A program made the translations under genes and the position numbers. A stretch of 64,000 nt of DNA from Suilimivivens aceti (GTDB taxonomy: Bacteria; Bacillota; Clostridia; Lachnospirales; Lachnospiraceae), in the NCBI RefSeq assembly GCF_025567405.1, contig NZ_JAOQKJ010000007.1, forward strand, positions 124,001-188,000, read 5' to 3'. How positions within the stretch are numbered: position 1 is the stretch's first letter; each line of letters starts with the position of its first letter. Positions 60,076-64,000 of this stretch are shown here, piece by piece. Below the pieces are notes generated by a model. It saw only the letters and a program-made list of their open reading frames with translations. It was not told where the DNA came from and ran no database searches.

Positions 60076-60178
60076 TTTCAAAAAGCATACATAAATACTG
60101 GGACGTTCCGTAAAAGGATGTCCATACATTTCGGGACTGTTTAGCAGTCCTTTTTTTGTAGTTTCAAAAAGTACACAT
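60076..60178. repeat. two near-identical 17-bp direct repeats upstream of the recombinase gene
   Basis: TTTCAAAAAGCATACAT at 60076-60092 and TTTCAAAAAGTACACAT at 60162-60178 match at 15 of 17 positions, 86 bp apart. They could be recombinase binding sites or a residue of duplication. Confidence 0.45.
60134..60157 (+). terminator. terminator before the recombinase gene
   Basis: A 6-bp stem GGACTG/CAGTCC (60134-60139 and 60145-60150) with a 5-base loop and seven T residues. Confidence 0.8.
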
Positions 60179-60206
60179 TTCAAGACTAAGGAAAGGAGCG
60201 TTAATC

Positions 60207-60614
60207 ATGAAGAGATATGGTTATCACAGAACAAGTACAAGAGAACAGCATTTAGACAGAGGTATTAAGGAGATTACAGCATACTGTGAGCAGAACAATC
60301 TGGAGCTGGAAAAGATATTCACTGACCAGCAGACAGGAAAAAATTTTAATCGTCCAAGATATCAGGTATTGAAAGAGGATGTATTAAGAGCGGGTGACGA
60401 GTTAATTATTACTGACGTAGACAGACTTGGTAGAAATAACCATGAGACATTAAAAGAATTGCAGCGTTACAGGGATAATGACATCCGTGTAAAGATACTG
60501 GAGCTTCCAACTACGCTTATGGATTTATCAAAGCTGGATAATGCTATGGTTCGTATGCTGATGGAAACCATGAACAACATTATAAGGATGAGATTATTGA
60601 TGGGAAATGTGTAA
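60207..60614 (+). pseudogene. serine recombinase, catalytic domain only (truncated)
   Basis: The 135-codon frame holds a resolvase/invertase N-terminal domain: YGYHRTSTREQ with the catalytic serine, FTDQQTGKNFNRPRYQ, and ITDVDRLGRNNHETLKEL with the arginine pair. It reads normally to about METMNNI, where the long E-helix and DNA-binding domain should follow. Instead it runs into unrelated sequence and stops. GGAAAGGAG precedes the ATG. It is therefore the intact 5' end of a broken gene, fused to the next fragment at about 60585-60595. Confidence 0.8.
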
Positions 60615-61042
60615 TTACAGTTACGAAACCTAAGACGGATTGGAGGCAATGGATCAAAACATTAGGTGATATTCCGTTTAACTATTATTTTGAAGAATTG
60701 GATAATGGTTACAGAGTATCGTTTGATGCAAAGCTGGCAAAACAGATACCAACAGAAATAAAAAAATTCAAACAGGTATTTCATAAAGCTGCATATTGCT
60801 TAGAATGTCGTGTTCGCGAAACCAATTGCCGCTTTGGTTGTATTTCGTTTAAAAACGGATTAGAGATAATAAATTGTTTGCATTGTGGTCAGTGCCATGA
60901 AATAGACGATGGATGCTTGGCATATCATTCGTTAAGAACATCGAATGGAGGATCAAAAGTGAAAGAAGCAATAGCGGTGTTTCGGAGATCTCTAAGTGCA
61001 TGGAAACATTTTATTATTCTAGAATCAAGAATAAATTCATAG
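60590..61042 (+). pseudogene. fragment of an iron-sulfur, PAPS-reductase-like protein
   Basis: In a frame shifted from the recombinase, a 150-codon piece has TDWRQWIKTLGDIPFNYYF and two cysteine clusters: CLECRVRETNCRFGC and CLHCGQCHEIDDGC. This doubled 4Fe-4S ferredoxin-like pattern is found in the middle of large PAPS-reductase-like proteins of phage-defence or sulfur-transfer systems. It has no start codon context or ribosome site and stops or is broken at about 60955-61042. The family name is a judgement from the cysteine pattern. Confidence 0.6.
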
Positions 61043-61488
61043 CTTTATTCGATAATGATGCTGCGGGATATAGCAGTAGTTTAGAATTAATGAACAAAGT
61101 AAAAGTCTGGCCAGATAACTTTAGAATAATGTGTTATCCTCCAATTGATGAATTCAAAAAATATCCAACACTTGCGCCAAACGGTAAGATACTAGAGGAT
61201 GACATTAATCATAAAGCTTGCTCAATTGAATTATATTTGCCCGATTCCGTTATTAGTGATGATGGCGAATACCTCCCGATTGAATGGGAGGCGAGAAAGC
61301 AAATCAAACAGGACAATAGGCCTAGTAAGTATTTGTATCAAGGCGTAATCTCTGAAAAAGATACTGTAAAAAGTCGGCTTATTGATTTGAAAAGATCAAT
61401 TGAGGCTGGGAAAACAGAGTTCAAGTTGGAAGAATGGAAAAGAATGCAATTGCTATTAGAAAACATTGTTTATGCTTTTGCCAATTGA
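60955..61488 (+). pseudogene. C-terminal fragment of a Toprim (HEPN/Toprim-associated-like) protein
   Basis: A third frame carries about 175 codons: SGVSEISKCMETFYYSRIKN, then FIALFDNDAAGYSSSLEL (DxDxxG Toprim metal motif), then ILEDDINHKACSIELYLPD, and a helical end. It resembles the Toprim half of HEPN/Toprim-type nucleases. The first half is missing and no ribosome site precedes it; the in-frame ATG at 60913 lies within the iron-sulfur fragment. It ends at a TGA at 61486-61488. Confidence 0.6.
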
Positions 61489-61534
61489 AACGTAGATCCC
61501 TAAATAATTATCAGTTGTTGATATAGTAAATAGT

Positions 61535-61861
61535 TTAAAGCATCTCTGGTAGTACAGCCTTATCATCAATATAATAATCGCAGGTGATCTTCCGGGAATT
61601 GTTGCCGTACATTTCGATAATCTCCGGGAGATTGTCATTTATGGCATCAAATTCCAACTGATGCTCACGGCACCAGGAGACTGCTTTTTCCAGGGCTTCA
61701 CCGGCGCGGCATGTCCAGAGGATGAGCTTGTTGCCGGATTTTTTCTGATCGATCAGGTATTCGATCAGTGGTCTGTTTGGTTCGCCGAGCTCAGGCCAGT
61801 TGCTGTAGCAGAGGGTTCCGTCAAAGTCTACGGCGATGATCTGATATGCTGTTGTACTCAT
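61535..61861 (-). CDS. small HAD-like phosphatase, phage-associated (BT0820-like)
   Basis: This 108-residue minimal HAD has IIAVDFDGTLCYSNWPELG at the nucleophile site, LILWTCRAGEALEKAV with the Thr, and YYIDDKAVL at the acidic motif. It has no cap domain. Such proteins recur in prophages and may clear nucleotide or sugar phosphates. GAAAGGAGG precedes the ATG. It is the last gene of a minus-strand phage group; 46 bases without features separate it from the Toprim fragment. Confidence 0.85.
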   Translation of the reverse strand: MSTTAYQIIAVDFDGTLCYSNWPELGEPNRPLIEYLIDQKKSGNKLILWTCRAGEALEKAVSWCREHQLEFDAINDNLPEIIEMYGNNSRKITCDYYIDDKAVLPEML

Positions 61862-61882
61862 GACGGGCCTCCTTTCTTTGGG

Positions 61883-62683
61883 CTATGTATCAAGCCCTGC
61901 TTTATGTGCCTGAGTGTGCTGCAGTTTTCTGGGTATGTCGTATAGTTTTCCGTCTTTTATTAACTTTGCTCCGGTCTGATGGTAGTTGAAGCTTATCCCG
62001 TTTTTGATGCACTGTGCATGAATGGCCTCTACCCAGGAATAATCACAGATCCTGGCTCCGGGCCCGGATTCACCGCCGACGGATACGTGCTTGATGACAG
62101 GGGTTCCATCAGATGAGCGGTATCCATCGATATATGGCTGCAGATCCACGGCGGTCAGCATCGGTTCGATCATCACGGAGTGGTGGAAGAGAGGGAGAGA
62201 TAAATATATCGGGAGCCTTTTATCAGCCATCGCCTGGTTCTCACAGGTAACGGCTATTGTAACATGCTCCCAGCCTTTACCCCAGCTATTTGGAAGATGG
62301 TCTACGATCCGTTCCGGTCTCTTGGTGATCATGAAGAAGGAACAGTCGGAGCGTTCATGCATCATATCCCAGGCGTCTTCTCTCCATTCATCTGCATCGG
62401 CATGAAAGAAATCGGATGAAAAGCATGTCCAGATGTGTGAGCCGAAGGGAACTTTATATCTGCCTTTATATTTGCCGGATCTTAAGATCTTAACCGGAAG
62501 ATCGAAGTTCTCTGTCTTTTGTACGATGGAAGGATCCTTTCCGATGGATTCATCCCTTCGATACATATAGCAGTGCAGGCACCCTGTACTGGCCTTCGTG
62601 CATCCGTGCCACAGATTCCAGCCAATTGATTCCGGTGATCTTGGATCGGTATTTTCTTCCGGGAATAAAGACAACTGTTTCAT
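61883..62683 (-). CDS. phage Gp37/Gp68-family (DUF5131) protein
   Basis: This 266-residue protein has GWNLWHGCTKASTGCLHCYMYRRDE, whose C...CxxC cluster resembles a radical-SAM/4Fe-4S site. FGSHIWTCFSSDFFHADADEWR, FFMITKRPERI and SVGGESGPGARICDYSWVEAI follow, all family hallmarks of Gp37/Gp68. The biochemical role in phages is not established. Its start overlaps the stop of the XRE gene upstream (ATGA). Confidence 0.9.
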   Translation of the reverse strand: MKQLSLFPEENTDPRSPESIGWNLWHGCTKASTGCLHCYMYRRDESIGKDPSIVQKTENFDLPVKILRSGKYKGRYKVPFGSHIWTCFSSDFFHADADEWREDAWDMMHERSDCSFFMITKRPERIVDHLPNSWGKGWEHVTIAVTCENQAMADKRLPIYLSLPLFHHSVMIEPMLTAVDLQPYIDGYRSSDGTPVIKHVSVGGESGPGARICDYSWVEAIHAQCIKNGISFNYHQTGAKLIKDGKLYDIPRKLQHTQAHKAGLDT

Positions 62684-62916
62684 GGCGTATTATCATCACA
62701 CTTCCTCGTGGTATGTTCTTCCTCCAGATGGAAGATATCTTCCACAGAGACTTTAAAATATGCTGCAAGTCGAAGAGCTGTTTCAAGGCTTGCCGGATTC
62801 TTTTCGAGCTCGATGTTGCTGATGCTTTTTTCACACATACCGACAGCTATTGCAAGATCAGCCTGCTTTAAGCGCTGTTCCTTGCGCAGCTTCTTAAGAT
62901 CATTTTTGACTGCCAT
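62680..62916 (-). CDS. small XRE-family regulator (Cro-like), 78 residues
   Basis: This is almost only a helix-turn-helix: LKKLRKEQRLKQADLAIAVGM, CEKSISNIELEKNPASLETALRL, YFKVSVEDIFHLEEE. AAGGAGGG lies before the ATG. It shares a transcript with the Gp37/Gp68 gene and has its own promoter behind the S24 repressor gene. Confidence 0.9.
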   Translation of the reverse strand: MAVKNDLKKLRKEQRLKQADLAIAVGMCEKSISNIELEKNPASLETALRLAAYFKVSVEDIFHLEEEHTTRKCDDNTP

Positions 62917-62954
62917 ATAATCCCTCCTTTTTGGTTGACCTGATACGGGGAGTG

Positions 62955-62982
62955 ATTATATTGTAGCAATCAACATGTACAA
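62955..62982 (-). promoter_or_regulatory. promoter of the small XRE gene
   Basis: Read on the minus strand: -35 TTGTAC (62977-62982), 16-bp spacer, -10 TATAAT (62955-62960). A TTGTA...TACAA inverted repeat (62961-62965, 62978-62982) overlaps the -35. Confidence 0.65.
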
Positions 62983-62993
62983 TAATCCGGACT

Positions 62994-63695
62994 CTAACTC
63001 ACAACCCGGCCAAAAGTTTTAAATGTTTCTCCTTCGGCAATCTCAATAGGATCGTACTTGTCATTCAGTGAAATGAGGTACGTTCCTTTTTTATTGCATA
63101 GAAGCTTCTTACAGTAGGCGTTTCCGTTGTAGAAAAAGATCCCGATCTCTCCATCATTCAGTTCATCTGTCTTCTGGATCCACACGATCTGTTTATCCAG
63201 GTATCTCGGCATCATGCTGTCTCCGCTGATGCGCACTCCAAAATCAGCTGTCTCTGGAACTTCAGGTCCGACTTCAACTTCTTCATAGCTGTCGTTGTCA
63301 AGAAACTGACCGGTTCCTGCGGATACAGGCATATCATACAGATTGAGTACCCTGACAGGTTGCAGGATACGGACAGGAGCTGCCTGATATTTTTCGGAGC
63401 CCTTCAGCAGGTCAATGTAATTAAGAGCCATCGTCCTGCCTTCCTCATTTAGCTCAGCCATTGGATCGTCCGGATTATATCCTCCTATAAACTGATTGAA
63501 GATATCCGTGATCCCGAGGATCTTGCACATCGCAAGAAACTGTACTGCGTTCGGAATGCTGTTACCGGTCTCCCAGGTGCTGTATGCTGCAGGTTTGGTA
63601 GGGATTCCCATTCCGGTAAGCTTATCGCAGATATCCTGTTGCGAGTATTTCAAGTTTTTCCGATATGCTGCAAATATGTTTCCGATATTGTCCAT
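62994..63695 (-). CDS. prophage CI/LexA-like repressor with S24 autoprotease domain
   Basis: This is a 233-residue protein. The XRE domain (about 1-70; YSQQDICDKLTGMGIPTKPAAYSTWE) is followed by a linker and an S24 peptidase domain. PVSAGTGQF contains the Ala-Gly cleavage site, RISGDSMMPRYLDKQIVWI the catalytic Ser, and NAYCKKLL the catalytic Lys. It should hold lysogeny and cleave itself on RecA activation. It is transcribed leftwards from a good promoter; the lytic side should lie beyond the right edge. Confidence 0.92.
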   Translation of the reverse strand: MDNIGNIFAAYRKNLKYSQQDICDKLTGMGIPTKPAAYSTWETGNSIPNAVQFLAMCKILGITDIFNQFIGGYNPDDPMAELNEEGRTMALNYIDLLKGSEKYQAAPVRILQPVRVLNLYDMPVSAGTGQFLDNDSYEEVEVGPEVPETADFGVRISGDSMMPRYLDKQIVWIQKTDELNDGEIGIFFYNGNAYCKKLLCNKKGTYLISLNDKYDPIEIAEGETFKTFGRVVS

Positions 63696-63744
63696 AAGTG
63701 ACCTCTTTCTAAGTGCGGGATACAGCCCACACGTCTGTGAATCT

Positions 63745-63773
63745 AATATACTTCATAGGGCGAATAAAATCAA
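63745..63773 (-). promoter_or_regulatory. promoter of the S24 repressor gene
   Basis: Read on the minus strand: -35 TTGATT (63768-63773), 17-bp spacer, -10 TATATT (63745-63750). AATCTAATATA is repeated at 63740 and 63780. Confidence 0.65.
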
Positions 63774-63799
63774 TAGAAAAATCTAATATAATCAGAAAA

Positions 63800-63815
63800 T
63801 AGAAACATGTTTCTA
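63800..63815. promoter_or_regulatory. palindromic operator candidate of the prophage repressor
   Basis: TAGAAACATGTTTCTA is a perfect 16-bp palindrome 105 bp upstream of the repressor start codon and 27 bp beyond its -35. A dimeric XRE repressor would be expected to bind such a site. Confidence 0.55.
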
Positions 63816-64000
63816 CTGAAATCAAATTAGACTTGTTTTATGCTAGATACTCGTAAGGGGTACACGTACTGGCCGGCCGGCAGAATGATACCCCATACAC
63901 AAGTAACTTTTGGGGAAGGGGCTTGCGGACCACGCTAACCTTCGGCGGTCGGAACTTGGTTCGCTGCTTGTTTGGGATGGAAGTAATGAACATGCCTATG
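63816..64000. other. right-edge segment with GC-rich inverted repeat, no sure gene
   Basis: GGGGTA (63857-63862) and TACCCC (63889-63894) frame a palindromic GGCCGGCC (63871-63878). The stretch is much richer in G+C than the repressor region. A plus-strand frame is open from 63857 to the edge and contains MEVMNMPM from 63977; it may be the start of a rightward gene, but I cannot identify it. A 51-codon minus-strand frame (63838-63993) is probably chance. Confidence 0.4.

Noticed and set aside
60913..60954. ATG at 60913 as a start for the Toprim fragment
   Set aside because: The upstream part of that frame lies within the iron-sulfur fragment's better-supported frame and there is no ribosome site.
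63838..63993. 51-codon minus-strand frame at the right edge
   Set aside because: It has no ribosome site, it covers an inverted repeat, and the plus strand has an equally open frame.
1..64000. tRNA, rRNA genes and complete insertion sequences
   Set aside because: I looked for TTCGA-type arms with acceptor stems, rRNA motifs and transposase signatures and found none that hold up.

Overview
The window looks like chromosome of a Gram-positive gut clostridium, most likely family Lachnospiraceae (Blautia/Dorea/Ruminococcus-like). The grounds are moderate G+C, GGAGG-type ribosome binding sites almost everywhere, consensus sigma-A promoters, an S-box riboswitch before metK, peptidoglycan-type M23 and SleB enzymes, and small proteins typical of that family. 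The genus is inference; there is no rRNA or tRNA gene in the window to anchor it.

Layout. 1-3242: a membrane TPM/zinc-ribbon gene pair on the minus strand, a HAD phosphatase and an XRE regulator. 3243-16638: an exopolysaccharide/cell-surface glycan cluster transcribed from one good promoter to one strong terminator. It holds a GtrB-like transferase, a priming sugar-phosphate transferase, a Wzz-like co-polymerase, an EpsG-like polymerase, six further cytoplasmic glycosyltransferases, a GT-C membrane transferase and a nucleotide-sugar 4,6-dehydratase. No flippase or tyrosine kinase is visible in it. 16741-28801: dipeptidase, a 47-residue membrane protein, UDP-sugar pyrophosphorylase and galE (precursor supply), a hemolysin III homologue, a small alarmone synthetase, an M23 endopeptidase, murA, an orphan glycosyltransferase and a HAD phosphatase. 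28802-39137: a sugar/amino-sugar utilisation locus (DeoR regulator, BtpA-like protein, SIS isomerase, NagB-like deaminase, FGGY kinase, ABC importer with two permeases) followed by a LytTR-PAS gene.

39138-40108 is an AT-rich two-gene insert coding for a DUF3990/ADP-ribosyltransferase-like protein and a small partner. 40221-56256 is core metabolism and information processing: SAM riboswitch-metK, dnaE, pfkA, an SpoU methyltransferase, proC, a SleB-type hydrolase, NfeD/SPFH, argF, birA, coaX and dus. 56213-58896 is greA-lysS from a perfect promoter; lysS carries a C-terminal tRNA-binding domain with a shift in codon choice.

58897-61490 is an AT-rich junk yard: a pentapeptide-repeat protein, a mini-ORF, and fused fragments of a serine recombinase, an iron-sulfur (PAPS-reductase-like) protein and a Toprim protein. 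61535-64000 is the repressor side of a prophage that continues past the right edge (S24 repressor, small XRE protein, Gp37/Gp68-like protein, small HAD phosphatase), with a palindromic operator candidate at 63800.

The most unusual items are the four-copy 11-bp direct repeat at 18079-18117, the BtpA/SIS/NagB/FGGY sugar locus with its 10-bp phased operator region, the ADP-ribosyltransferase-like pair, the mosaic LysS tail and the fused defence-gene fragments.
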